Positions 8,069 to 16,135 of a stretch of DNA of 19,318 nt are shown piece after piece; the first letter of the stretch is position 1, and each line of letters opens with the position of its first letter. The notes beneath the pieces were generated by a model. It made no database searches. It was not told the DNA's origin and worked only from the letters and a program-made list of their open reading frames with translations. A program made the position numbers and the translations under genes. This stretch comes from Planctomycetota bacterium (lineage in GTDB: Bacteria > Planctomycetota > Planctomycetia > Pirellulales > Pirellulaceae). The stretch lies in NCBI GenBank assembly GCA_029259935.1, contig JAJDEH010000388.1, positions 1-19,318 of the forward strand, read 5' to 3'.

Positions 8069-8428
8069 GGAATGGTATCCATTCGTTCATTCATTTGGGC
8101 GTTCGGCCGCGACGCCGAGAACTCTTCTTAGCTATTCGTCGTTCGTCTGGAACTTGATGCAAGGTCAATCGCCTAGAGGCTCGGTATTGCCTCTCCCGTC
8201 GTTCCGATTACAGCGTTTTTTCAGATTTGATCCGTCGCGCTGAGCGGCCTAGGTTTTAGGCGAGCGTCACGGTTTGCCCTGTCCGCAAAACTTTACAGAC
8301 GAGCCGCGTTTTTCCGTAAAGGGTTCGCGCGGCGTCGGCGCACGGACAATGGCGTACCTTCTCCAAGTTCTGCGGGCAACTCGACGGCCGCTTGCATTTT
8401 TGTCTCTACGTCAGTACATTATGACGTC
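8069..8428. other. Divergent intergenic region (360 bp)
   Basis: This spacer separates the minus-strand secreted protein and porin from the plus-strand TetR cluster, so it should hold promoters for both directions. On the plus side I see a plausible -35/-10 pair and a palindrome (listed separately). On the minus side no convincing Shine-Dalgarno or promoter was found. No coding sequence is supported; short frames here lack start sites and composition. Confidence 0.6.
8392..8420 (+). promoter_or_regulatory. Candidate sigma70-like promoter of the TetR gene
   Basis: TTGCAT (8392-8397) and TACATT (8415-8420) are separated by 17 bases, the optimal spacing for a sigma70-like promoter. Transcription would start at about 8426-8428, immediately before the ATG at 8429, which has no Shine-Dalgarno. 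The message may therefore be leaderless. Two hexamers of moderate quality can occur by chance. Confidence 0.4.
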
Positions 8429-8430
8429 AT
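8421..8430. promoter_or_regulatory. Palindromic candidate TetR operator
   Basis: ATGACGTCAT is a perfect 10-bp palindrome directly after the proposed -10 box and overlapping the TetR start codon. A further CGTCA lies upstream at 8409-8413, mirrored by TGACG at 8422-8426. TetR-family proteins commonly repress their own promoter through such sites, so this is a reasonable autoregulatory operator. Confidence 0.4.
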
Positions 8431-9136
8431 GTCAGTTACGAAACAGAATCAGACTCGTCGCCGCAACGATCCTCGGAACAGTTCTGCGTTGCGCAAGTCC
8501 GAGCGAACTCGGCAGGCGATTCTCGATGCCGCGTTGACGTTTCTTTGGACGCATCCGTTCCGTGACTTGACGGTCGGTGAGTTGATGGCCAATTCCGGAA
8601 CGAGCCGACCGGCGTTCTATCAGTACTTCGAGGATCTCCACGACCTAATGGAGGCGCTGCTCCGCGGCATGGAAGAAGACATCCTTGATATCGCCACGCC
8701 CTGGTTGCATGGAGAAGGTGATCCCGTCCGGCTTCTCCAAGAAACGATGGAAGGACTGGTGCGTGTCTGCTATCAGCAGGGCCCGATCTTGCGGGCTGTT
8801 TCCGACGCCGCTCCCATGGATGAGCGGCTGGAAAGAGCGTGGGCCGGTTTCCTGAAAGCCTTCGACGACGCGGTTACTCATCGAATCGAACAACATCAAA
8901 ACGCAGGCTTAATCAAGCCGTTTGACGCTCGCTCTGTAGCCACTGCCCTCAACCGCATGGATGCCTATTTACTGATTCACCACTTTGGGCGCCGCCCGCG
9001 GGGAAACCGGGATTCGGTTCGGGAAGCGATTCTCCGAGTGTGGACATCGACGCTGTACGGCGACAAGGCGAGGGCTGCCTCTGCTTCCGAAAGTCGAGTC
9101 GAGCCCGCGAAGCCATCGAAATCAAAGACCTCCTAA
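8429..9136 (+). CDS. TetR/AcrR-family transcriptional regulator (235 aa)
   Basis: Residues about 22-68 are a TetR N-terminal DNA-binding domain: RTRQAILDAALTFLW, then LTVGELMANSGTSRPAFYQYF, the classic helix-turn-helix with the Y-x-Y/F-F recognition end. The rest (about 75-205) is a helical ligand-binding region resembling the EthR-like subgroup; the last 20 residues are polar and disordered. TetR proteins repress transcription until a small ligand binds. It lies 20 bases upstream of the first DUF1254 gene, so it probably controls this operon and itself (see promoter and palindrome). The ligand is unknown. Start 8429 is the only ATG that includes the complete helix-turn-helix without excessive extension. 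Confidence 0.9.
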   Translation: MSVTKQNQTRRRNDPRNSSALRKSERTRQAILDAALTFLWTHPFRDLTVGELMANSGTSRPAFYQYFEDLHDLMEALLRGMEEDILDIATPWLHGEGDPVRLLQETMEGLVRVCYQQGPILRAVSDAAPMDERLERAWAGFLKAFDDAVTHRIEQHQNAGLIKPFDARSVATALNRMDAYLLIHHFGRRPRGNRDSVREAILRVWTSTLYGDKARAASASESRVEPAKPSKSKTS

Positions 9137-9156
9137 ACGCATCGAAAGGCACAAGC

Positions 9157-10674
9157 ATGAAACGAAAAACGGCGATCGCATCGGCGCTGGCGTTGTTTGT
9201 CGGCTCAATGATCACTTTGACCGGAATTGCACAGGTACCCAGGATGAAGATGATGACGGAGGTTCCGCCGGGGATCGCGACCCCGGATAGGCTGGAGACG
9301 CGTCTGGGCACACTGAAGCTGTTCGACGGAGTACCCGACGAAGAGACGGCGCAAAAGATTTACGACAACCTCGATTTCCAACGTGGCGTGCAGGCCTATC
9401 TGAACAGTATTCAGATTGCCTCGATGGGTGGCATGCGAAAGGGGATACTTGAATTCGGCCCGCCCAACACAACGGCGCTGCTTTTCGAGACTCTTATGGA
9501 TTCCACGACGCTATTCCTGACGCCGAACACCACGTCCGTCTACATGGTCGCTTGGCTCGAGATGAAGGATGAGCCCTATGTAATCGAAACACCGCCGAAT
9601 GTTCTTGGCATCATCGATAGTCACTGGTTTCATTACGTCGCCGATTTCGGCAATGCCGGACCAGACAAAGGCAAGGGGGGCAAGTTGCTGATCCTGCCTC
9701 CCGGCTACAAGGGGGACGTGCCCGACGGTTTTCACGTCGCTCAGTCCGACACCTACGGCAACTGGGTCATTTGGCGAGGTTTTCAGGTGGACGGTGATCC
9801 CAAGCCAGCGGTGGAGACCACCAAGAAGGTCTTCCGAATGTATCCGCTTTCGCAAAAAGACAATCCGCCGAAGATGAACTTTATCAACGTGTCCGGCAAG
9901 ACGTTCAATACGATCCACCGGACAGACTACCACATCTTCGAAGAGATCAACGACGTCGTTCAGGCTGAGCCAAGCGAAGGGCAAGATCCAGAGATTTTGG
10001 GACAGCTCGCATCCATCGGCATCAAGAAGGGACAGCCATTTAAACCTGACGCAAGGATGCGGAAGATCCTTCAAGAGGCAGCGGATGTGGGCGCGGTGAC
10101 CGTTCGCACCCTGACGGCACGGCCACGTGACGACATGTTCTACTTCTACCCGGGCGAAGGCGTTTGGAGCACGCCGTTCCCCGGCGGAAGCTATGAGTTC
10201 CTCGACAAGGGTGCTCGAGTGCTGGATGGCCGCAGCTATTTTCACTTCTACGCCACCGGGATCACGCCCGCAATGACGCAAGCGCCATATGGCAAAGGGT
10301 CGATCTATGCCGTCGCCTACATGGATTCCAAGGGCGACGCGCTCGATGGCGGCAAGACCTACAAGGTACATGTGGCGCCAAATGTGCCCATGGAATCCTT
10401 CTGGTCATTCACGCTCTACGACAACCAGACCCGCTCCGAACTGCAGACCGATCAGCAGTTCCCGGGAATCGACAGCAACAAAAAAGACTTGGTCAAGAAC
10501 GAGGACGGTTCCTATGACATCTACTTTGGCCCCAAGGCGCCGTCCGGAAAGGAAGCCAACTGGCTCCAGACCGTTCCCAACAAAGGCTGGAACATGCTGT
10601 GGCGCATCTATGGCCCGACCAAAGCATGGTACGACAAGAGCTGGAGAATCGGTGATCCAGCGGTCGTAAATTGA
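9157..10674 (+). CDS. Secreted DUF1254/DUF1214 protein, paralog 1 (505 aa)
   Basis: I chose ATG 9157 rather than upstream frame extension (39 codons of shadow of the TetR gene) because it gives a clean signal peptide (MKRKTAIASALALFVGSMIT) and is preceded by AAAGG. The N-half is DUF1254 (about residues 45-215): FQRGVQAYLNSIQIASM, TPNTTSVYMVAWLEM (residues 122-), then GPDKGKGGK (168-176) and LPPGYKGDVPDG. The C-half is DUF1214 (about 395-500): FWSFTLYDNQTRSEL (F415, W416), DGSYDIYFGPKAP, ANWLQT, YGP and a DKSW end. These domains form two beta-rich, jelly-roll-type halves in solved relatives; to my knowledge no in vivo function is firmly established. It should act in the periplasm. Closest in the window to paralog 3. 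First gene after the regulator, 47 bases before paralog 2. Confidence 0.88.
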   Translation: MKRKTAIASALALFVGSMITLTGIAQVPRMKMMTEVPPGIATPDRLETRLGTLKLFDGVPDEETAQKIYDNLDFQRGVQAYLNSIQIASMGGMRKGILEFGPPNTTALLFETLMDSTTLFLTPNTTSVYMVAWLEMKDEPYVIETPPNVLGIIDSHWFHYVADFGNAGPDKGKGGKLLILPPGYKGDVPDGFHVAQSDTYGNWVIWRGFQVDGDPKPAVETTKKVFRMYPLSQKDNPPKMNFINVSGKTFNTIHRTDYHIFEEINDVVQAEPSEGQDPEILGQLASIGIKKGQPFKPDARMRKILQEAADVGAVTVRTLTARPRDDMFYFYPGEGVWSTPFPGGSYEFLDKGARVLDGRSYFHFYATGITPAMTQAPYGKGSIYAVAYMDSKGDALDGGKTYKVHVAPNVPMESFWSFTLYDNQTRSELQTDQQFPGIDSNKKDLVKNEDGSYDIYFGPKAPSGKEANWLQTVPNKGWNMLWRIYGPTKAWYDKSWRIGDPAVVN

Positions 10675-10721
10675 TCTTCGTCGCGAACTCGAGTCTATCT
10701 CACTTTCAAAGAAGCTCGATC

Positions 10722-12188
10722 ATGAAAACCAATGCACAATCCAGCTGCGCAGCGATACTTCTCGTCGCGATTCTTGTTTCCTCTGCCCCGGCGCAGACCT
10801 CTCAGAACACTTACGTCGGAGAACTCACCTTTCAGGACCAGACCATCACGAAGGAAACGGCCAGCAAGCTGCACGAGCAACTCGCCCTGCAGCGCGCCAC
10901 CCAATTGGTCACCTGGGCTATGCCGATGATGAACTTCTACACGCTTTATCCGGCGATGTTGAGTAACCAGAAGATGAGCGAGGACGACGTCTTCTTCAAT
11001 CTGTGCGATGGTTACGATGGCGTTTATCCATTCATGACTGCGAACGTGACTACGCCCTACACGATCGCAATGTCGGACTTGTCAAAGACAGGGCCCGTGG
11101 TACTGGATCTTCCTGATGGAGAAATCTATGGCGTGGTCAACGACGCCTGGATGCAACCGATCAAAGAAATCGGTTCGGGCAAAGCGGAAACATTGTTGCT
11201 GGTTGGCCCCGGGCAGAAGTCCCCGAAGGACTTCGAAGGGGAGATTGTTCAGTCGGATACCTTTCTCGTACTCTATTTCTACCGTGCACTTGGCACAGGC
11301 AAAGAAGTGGAGAAGCTGAGAACAGCAGTCCAGGCATACAAGCTCTCGGAAGCAGCGAGTCCACCGAAGACGAAGTTCATCAAGTATGCTCCAAAACCGG
11401 GTGAGGAAATCGCGCTGAACACTCAACCTCGCGACATCCGCTTTTGGGAACTCGTGAACGAGTATGTGCAACGGGAGCCGATGGCAGAACGTGATCGCTT
11501 CTTCTACGCGTGGCTCAAGGATCTGGGAATCGAAAAGGGCAAAGACTTCCAACCGTCCCCACAGCAGAAGGGCGTTTTTCAGCGGGCACTGGATGTGGGT
11601 ATGGCAATGTCGCAGGCGATCTCCTTTAATAAGACCAAAGAGATGTTTCCGACCGCCTTATACCGCGGCGACTCGGGATGGGAAGACGCCATGGCGGGCA
11701 TGAATCCCAAGATTGACCTGAAGACCTACTCCCAATTCAACGAGCGTGCCTCCTACGGTTTTGAGGCCACAACGACCTCAGCGGGAATGGTGTCAAGGGT
11801 CGCTGGCAAGGGGTCGTCCTACCTCGGCAGCTATTACGACTTCGATGGCAACGCCCTGATGGGAGGCAACCGCTATCAGCTTCGCATCGAGCCGAATCCA
11901 CCGGCAGCCAACTTCTGGTCGGTGACCGTCTACGACATCAAGAACCGTCTCATCATCCGAAATGACTCGAAACGATCGGACCGCTCGTCCCGTACTGAGG
12001 GACTGATCAAGAACGATGACGGATCGGTTGATCTCTACTTCGGCCCGACCGCTCCAGAAGACAAGGAGCCGAACTGGATACAGACGAACGAAGGTGAGTC
12101 CTTTTTCGTATACCTACGCCTCTACGGTCCCGAGCAGAGCTACCTCGATCAGACCTTCCCGATGAACAAGATTAAGAAAGTGAAATAG
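10722..12188 (+). CDS. Secreted DUF1254/DUF1214 protein, divergent paralog 2 (488 aa)
   Basis: ATG 10722 starts a signal peptide (MKTNAQSSCAAILLVAILV, cleavage after APA). The TTG at 10671 in frame only adds 17 unlikely residues. DUF1254 signatures are LHEQLALQRATQLVTWAMPM and TANVTTPYTIAMSDL. The loop that carries GPDKGKGGK in paralogs 1, 3 and 4 is replaced by EIGSGKAETLLLVGPGQK, and the protein is shorter. DUF1214 is intact: NFWSVTVYDIKNR, NDDGSVDLYFGPTAP, PNWIQT, LRLYGP. It is probably exported and co-transcribed with paralogs 1 and 3 (47 and 48-base gaps). It may have a different substrate or a partner role; that is inference. Confidence 0.88.
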   Translation: MKTNAQSSCAAILLVAILVSSAPAQTSQNTYVGELTFQDQTITKETASKLHEQLALQRATQLVTWAMPMMNFYTLYPAMLSNQKMSEDDVFFNLCDGYDGVYPFMTANVTTPYTIAMSDLSKTGPVVLDLPDGEIYGVVNDAWMQPIKEIGSGKAETLLLVGPGQKSPKDFEGEIVQSDTFLVLYFYRALGTGKEVEKLRTAVQAYKLSEAASPPKTKFIKYAPKPGEEIALNTQPRDIRFWELVNEYVQREPMAERDRFFYAWLKDLGIEKGKDFQPSPQQKGVFQRALDVGMAMSQAISFNKTKEMFPTALYRGDSGWEDAMAGMNPKIDLKTYSQFNERASYGFEATTTSAGMVSRVAGKGSSYLGSYYDFDGNALMGGNRYQLRIEPNPPAANFWSVTVYDIKNRLIIRNDSKRSDRSSRTEGLIKNDDGSVDLYFGPTAPEDKEPNWIQTNEGESFFVYLRLYGPEQSYLDQTFPMNKIKKVK

Positions 12189-12236
12189 GTTTTGCCTTAT
12201 TCCGAGATTCTCCAAATCCAAAATAGTGGTTCAAAA

Positions 12237-13760
12237 ATGAAAGTTCCATTTATTGTAGTTGCACTCTCGGGCATCATCGCCGTTCCGCTTTGTGCCCAAT
12301 CGCCCAAATTGAAAATGACCACACCGATCCCGCCGCAAATCACGGCTCAGGACAAGGTCGAAACGTCGATCGGCACGCTCGAATACTTCGACGGAGTTCC
12401 ACAGCCGAAAACGGTCGAGAAGGTCTACGACTATCTCGATCGCTCGCGGGCTGTGAACGTCTTCATCAACTCGATTCCGATGCTGTCGATCCACACTCTC
12501 CGCGAAGGTCAGGCATCGGTCGGCGCCGACACCTGCAACAAGATCTGTATCTGGGACAACCTGATGGATTCAAAGTCCCTCCTGCTGACGGGCAACACTT
12601 CGACCATGTATGCCGTCGGTTTTCTTGACCTGGCGAAGGATGGACCGACGGTCATCGATTTGCCCCCAGGCATGCTGGGCATCCTGGACGACATGGCCTT
12701 CCGGTACATGACCGATCTTGGAGTGGCCGGACCTGACAAGGGCAAGGGAGGCAAGTTTCTGGTTCTGCCTCCGGGTCACAAGGGCGATGTGCCTGACGGA
12801 TATTTCGTTGTGCCCTCGAAAACCAGCGGTGTGTGGGTATTCATGCGCGGCTATCTGGACAAGAGCCTGCCACTAGAAAACGCGATCCCGGCCGCCTCAG
12901 CCAACATTCGTGACAACCTGAAGGTCTATCCGCTCGCCAGCAGAGACGCGCCTCCAGAGATGGGATTCATCAACGTATCAGGCAAGACGATGAATACAAT
13001 TTTGCCCAATGATTACACCTTCTTCGAGAAACTGCACGGCTTGATCCAGAATGAACCGAATGATTACCTCGGCGCGGAAGCCAAGGGGATGATGGCCGCT
13101 ATTGGCATCGAGAAGGGCAAGCCCTTCAACCCAGACGCCCGCATGAAGGCGATCCTGACCGATGCCGCCGCCATCGGCAACGCCGCGGCCCGTGCGATCA
13201 GCTACTTCCCGCGAGAGCCGGGCAACTTTATCTACGGCAAGGAAAGCGCATGGGTGATGGCTTACGCCAGCAAGGATACAGGGTTCGAAAGAAACGGTGC
13301 GTACAATCTCGACGCTCGCGCCTTGTTTCACTTCGGCTACATCTGCGTTTCCCCAGCGATGGCCGTGACAGTCGCTGGAAAAGGCTCGGACTATGGACTC
13401 GCGATGCTCGATTCAGAAGGCAAAGTGCTTGATGGCGCGAAGACTTACAAGCTGAATCTACCACCAAATGTTCCGGTGAAAGACTTCTGGGCGGTGACGA
13501 TGTACGACACTCAAACCCGTTCGCAACTGCAAACCAACCAGCAGTTTCCGACGCTCGGCAGCCAGACCGAAGGCATGCAGCAGAACGCCGACGGGTCGTG
13601 GGACATTTACTTCGCGCCGAAACCTCCCAAAGGACAGGAAGGCAACTGGCTGCAGACGATACCCGGCAAAAGTTGGTGGATTGGCCTGCGGATGTACGGC
13701 CCTCTGCAAGCCTGGATCGACAAGACCTGGCGCCCCGGCGAGATCGAACTGGTTCAGTAG
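12237..13760 (+). CDS. Secreted DUF1254/DUF1214 protein, paralog 3 (507 aa)
   Basis: ATG 12237 begins a signal peptide (MKVPFIVVALSGIIAVPLCAQ). The protein is collinear with paralog 1 over its whole length: KLKMTTPIPPQ, YFDGVPQPKTVEKVYDYLD, TGNTSTMYAVGFLDL, GPDKGKGGKFLVLPPG, KGDVPDGY, INVSGKTMNTI, IGIEKGKPFNPDARM and DFWAVTMYDTQTRSQLQTNQ. This looks like a tandem duplicate of paralog 1. It is the last gene of the tight group (a 342-bp spacer follows). No special catalytic residue can be named with confidence; periplasmic location follows from the signal peptide. Confidence 0.88.
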   Translation: MKVPFIVVALSGIIAVPLCAQSPKLKMTTPIPPQITAQDKVETSIGTLEYFDGVPQPKTVEKVYDYLDRSRAVNVFINSIPMLSIHTLREGQASVGADTCNKICIWDNLMDSKSLLLTGNTSTMYAVGFLDLAKDGPTVIDLPPGMLGILDDMAFRYMTDLGVAGPDKGKGGKFLVLPPGHKGDVPDGYFVVPSKTSGVWVFMRGYLDKSLPLENAIPAASANIRDNLKVYPLASRDAPPEMGFINVSGKTMNTILPNDYTFFEKLHGLIQNEPNDYLGAEAKGMMAAIGIEKGKPFNPDARMKAILTDAAAIGNAAARAISYFPREPGNFIYGKESAWVMAYASKDTGFERNGAYNLDARALFHFGYICVSPAMAVTVAGKGSDYGLAMLDSEGKVLDGAKTYKLNLPPNVPVKDFWAVTMYDTQTRSQLQTNQQFPTLGSQTEGMQQNADGSWDIYFAPKPPKGQEGNWLQTIPGKSWWIGLRMYGPLQAWIDKTWRPGEIELVQ

Positions 13761-13841
13761 CATGCAGTAGTCTGCCTATGGAAGCAGATCCAGGCATTCA
13801 CTCTCGAGACAATAATCAGCAACGGAACACTAACTAAACTA

Positions 13842-13862
13842 CTACCGGCTTGAAGCCGGTAG
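13842..13862. repeat. REP-like palindrome 1
   Basis: CTACCGGCTT and AAGCCGGTAG are perfect inverted 10-mers around a single G, with flanking AAACT/GTTT extending the symmetry imperfectly. It lies 81 bases after the paralog 3 stop and could also act as a weak terminator, though no T-run follows. Confidence 0.6.
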
Positions 13863-13873
13863 GTTTGGGGAAT

Positions 13874-13905
13874 CGTGAGCTACGGACTGAAGTCCTTCGC
13901 TCACG
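13874..13905. repeat. REP-like palindrome 2
   Basis: Outer arms CGTGAGC/GCTCACG (7 bp) and inner arms GGACT/AGTCC (5 bp), separated by symmetric 3-base bulges (TAC and TTC), with a GA loop. The same 'GGACTGAAGTCC' core style recurs in planctomycete and other bacterial REP elements. Confidence 0.6.
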
Positions 13906-14050
13906 ACAGGGATCCCAAAACCACTGCCGTGTTTTTGCGGAAAGGCAAATCGCCGTCGTAGGATCAACTGCCTGGCACAGTCGCCCAAATCGTTCACTAG
14001 CAGCGCCAAGCGATGTCATTCGTAACTCCGAATCTGGCTCGCCAACCGTA

Positions 14051-14077
14051 AAACCTAAAGGTTTCGCCTGAAGGCGA
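14051..14077. repeat. Twin small palindromes in the leader of paralog 4
   Basis: AAACC/GGTTT with a TAAA loop (14051-14064) is followed directly by TCGCCT/AGGCGA with a GA loop (14064-14077), 25 bases before the ATG at 14103. They could fold in the 5' untranslated RNA; the outer AAACC can also pair with a GGGTTT at 14078-14083, so two alternative structures exist. Confidence 0.5.
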
Positions 14078-14102
14078 GGGTTTCAGACCCATCGTGGTGA
14101 CA

Positions 14103-15653
14103 ATGAAAATATCACAAAGTGTCACAGCAAGCTTGGCCGTGATTGCGGCCTTTTGCCTGGTAGATCCCGCGCTGGCACAACAGGCTGTGGATACGGGCGA
14201 TGAGTCGATGAACCTTTTTGAATCCGCAGGAAAGAATCAGACATCCAAGGATTTCAAGCCGGCACCCGCCGTAATCGAAACCAACTTTGGAAGACTCTCG
14301 TTCGAAGGAGGGGCATTCCCCGACGAAGCATCGACACGAAGACTCTACGACGAACTGGATCTCCAGCGGGCCACTCAGGCCTACATGGAGTTCTTTCCTG
14401 CGATGTCGCTTTACACCATCGTCAAATCGCAGGTGCGCGACTTCGGGTTCAAGACATCGTCGGACATCGGGGTCGAGGCTGATTTCATGAAGCCGAGCGA
14501 AAATTATCTCACCGGTAACGATATCACCGTTTACGCATTTGCCTCGATCGATCTTAAAATCGATGGCCCGACGGTGGTGGAGATCCCACCTGGGATGTAC
14601 GGCAATGCTAACGACGCCGCCTTCAAGTACCTGACCGACTTCGGTCCCACGGGACCGGACAAAGGAAAGGGTGGCAAGTATCTTTTTCTTCCGCCCGGTT
14701 ACAAGGGTGACGAACCCGAGGGCTACTTTGTTTTTCACTCGCCCAGTTACCGGATCTGGGCGATGATGCGTGGCTTCGGCGAGATCGGCAATGGCGACCA
14801 AGCCGTGAAGTGGTTCGAGGCCCGTCTCAAGGTCTATCCGCTGAGCGATCCGACTCGCAAGGGCAAGGCAGTCAACTGTTCCGGCAATGGGGCTAATACG
14901 CTTCCGCCCGAAGATGGATCCTACTTCACTCTGCTTAACGAAGTCATTCAACACGAACCTAGCGAGTTGTTCAGTAAGGAACTACTCGGCGGTCTTGCAA
15001 CTTTGGGCATCGAGAAAGGCAAGCCTTTTGAGCCGGATGACCGGATGAAGGAGGTTTTCGAACAGGCCGCTATGCAGGGCGTCGCTATGTCGCGAGCCAT
15101 CACCTATGCGTCGCGGGAACCGGAGATCAACTATTGGCCGAACAGACATTGGGAGAAGATGTTCGTCCGCAACACCGAGTTTGTATTTCGTGGTCACAAC
15201 GACATCGATGCCCGGACGCTCTGGCATTACCAGGCGATCTGCGTTTCGCCAAACTTGCTTTCGACCACGCCAGGAGTTGGGACGGCCTATCTGACCTGCT
15301 TCCGTGATAAGCAGGGCAAGTACCTTCTCGGTGACAAGACCTACCGCTTTCGAGTCCCGGCAAAGCCGCCTGTGAAACGTTTTTGGGCCGTCACGGCTTA
15401 CGATCCGACCAGCCGCAGCCTGCTCGATTCGGGTGGCAATATCACGATCGGCAGCATGCGCGATCCCGAGGTCAACGGCGATGGCTCGGTGGATGTTCAT
15501 TTTGGTGCAAAGTTGCCCAGAGGAGCCAACGAAAAGAACTGGATCAAGACTGATCCAAATAGAGGATTCTTCGTCGTTTTTCGTTTCTACGGTCCGCTCG
15601 AAGGTTACATCGACAAGACTTGGGTACTGAACGATTTTGAGGAAGTCGAGTAG
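14103..15653 (+). CDS. Secreted DUF1254/DUF1214 protein, paralog 4 (516 aa)
   Basis: ATG 14103 starts a signal peptide (MKISQSVTASLAVIAAFCLV, cleavage near ALA). Two in-frame GTG codons just upstream (14094, 14097) are alternatives but add only three residues. A unique N-terminal insert (about residues 30-55, ending KDFKPAPAVIE) precedes the usual DUF1254 core with FEGGAFPDEASTRRLYDEL, TGNDITVYAFASIDL, GPDKGKGGKYLFLPPGYKGD. The DUF1214 part has FWAVTAYDPTSRSLL, GDGSVDVHFGAKLP, KNWIKTDP, FRFYGP, DKTW. It is separated from the three-gene group by a palindrome-rich spacer, so it may be transcribed independently. Exported to the periplasm; function not established. Confidence 0.88.
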   Translation: MKISQSVTASLAVIAAFCLVDPALAQQAVDTGDESMNLFESAGKNQTSKDFKPAPAVIETNFGRLSFEGGAFPDEASTRRLYDELDLQRATQAYMEFFPAMSLYTIVKSQVRDFGFKTSSDIGVEADFMKPSENYLTGNDITVYAFASIDLKIDGPTVVEIPPGMYGNANDAAFKYLTDFGPTGPDKGKGGKYLFLPPGYKGDEPEGYFVFHSPSYRIWAMMRGFGEIGNGDQAVKWFEARLKVYPLSDPTRKGKAVNCSGNGANTLPPEDGSYFTLLNEVIQHEPSELFSKELLGGLATLGIEKGKPFEPDDRMKEVFEQAAMQGVAMSRAITYASREPEINYWPNRHWEKMFVRNTEFVFRGHNDIDARTLWHYQAICVSPNLLSTTPGVGTAYLTCFRDKQGKYLLGDKTYRFRVPAKPPVKRFWAVTAYDPTSRSLLDSGGNITIGSMRDPEVNGDGSVDVHFGAKLPRGANEKNWIKTDPNRGFFVVFRFYGPLEGYIDKTWVLNDFEEVE

Positions 15654-16135
15654 CGACCTGTGCAAGAAATAGATCGCGCGAATTCGAGGCACCAGCGGCG
15701 GCGAATAGCGAGCGAAATGCACGGCGATGCACGGTCGTTTTGCGATGTCGAGGCAGCGAGAGCCTCGCAGGGAAGGGCGAATTCGCCGGCGGCGCGCACC
15801 GCGACAGGGAGAATCGGCCAGCATCCGCGTTGCACTCACGCCGCCTTGCCTCGCCGGACCCAATATCGGCACCCCGCGAAAACCGCCCGCCGCAACGCCA
15901 AACGCCAAACCCGGCAAGCGTTTACGTCATTCGCGCAGCACACTGTCAGTGAGCGCCAGAACCGACCACCGAACCGGACAACTCTTGCCAATCGTAACGC
16001 CAGCGACCATCATGCAACCAACAACCCCTGGCCGGTTTTGAAGCGCTTGGTGGCAACCGGCAAGATCGGCAAGGTGGCCATTTACCTGAGGAAGCAATCC
16101 CGCGGTATTCGGGCTTGTGAAACAGGAATTCCCGT
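15654..16135. other. Intergenic region with one copy of a diverged repeat (482 bp)
   Basis: No convincing gene. A plus-strand frame runs through this spacer into the next gene but has low-complexity Arg/Ala/Pro content and no ribosome site. It contains one copy of the dispersed repeat (15860-15937). A good ribosome site (AGGA at 16124-16127) for the following ATG 16136 lies at the right end. Confidence 0.55.
15860..15937. repeat. Diverged intergenic repeat, copy A
   Basis: Three ordered blocks match the copy at 19081-19152: ccaata..ggcaccccgcga (18 of 20 bases), CGCAAC(G/T)CCAAAC (12 of 13) and CATTCGCGCA (10 of 10), with spacings of 11 versus 12 and 24 versus 17 bases. Both copies are in the same orientation and flank the channel fusion gene. 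Confidence 0.55.

Larger units (their letters stand above)
13761..14102. other. Spacer with four palindromic elements (342 bp)
   Basis: No gene is supported here. It holds several short perfect palindromes, listed separately, which look like REP-type repeats, and the leader of paralog 4. A minus-strand frame in this interval has no start site or composition to support it. Confidence 0.6.

Noticed and set aside
9511..10371. 286-aa minus-strand frame
   Set aside because: Entirely antisense to DUF1254 paralog 1 and without recognisable motifs.
14982..15917. 311-aa minus-strand frame
   Set aside because: Mostly antisense to DUF1254 paralog 4, whose plus-strand coding and domains are clear; no ribosome site.
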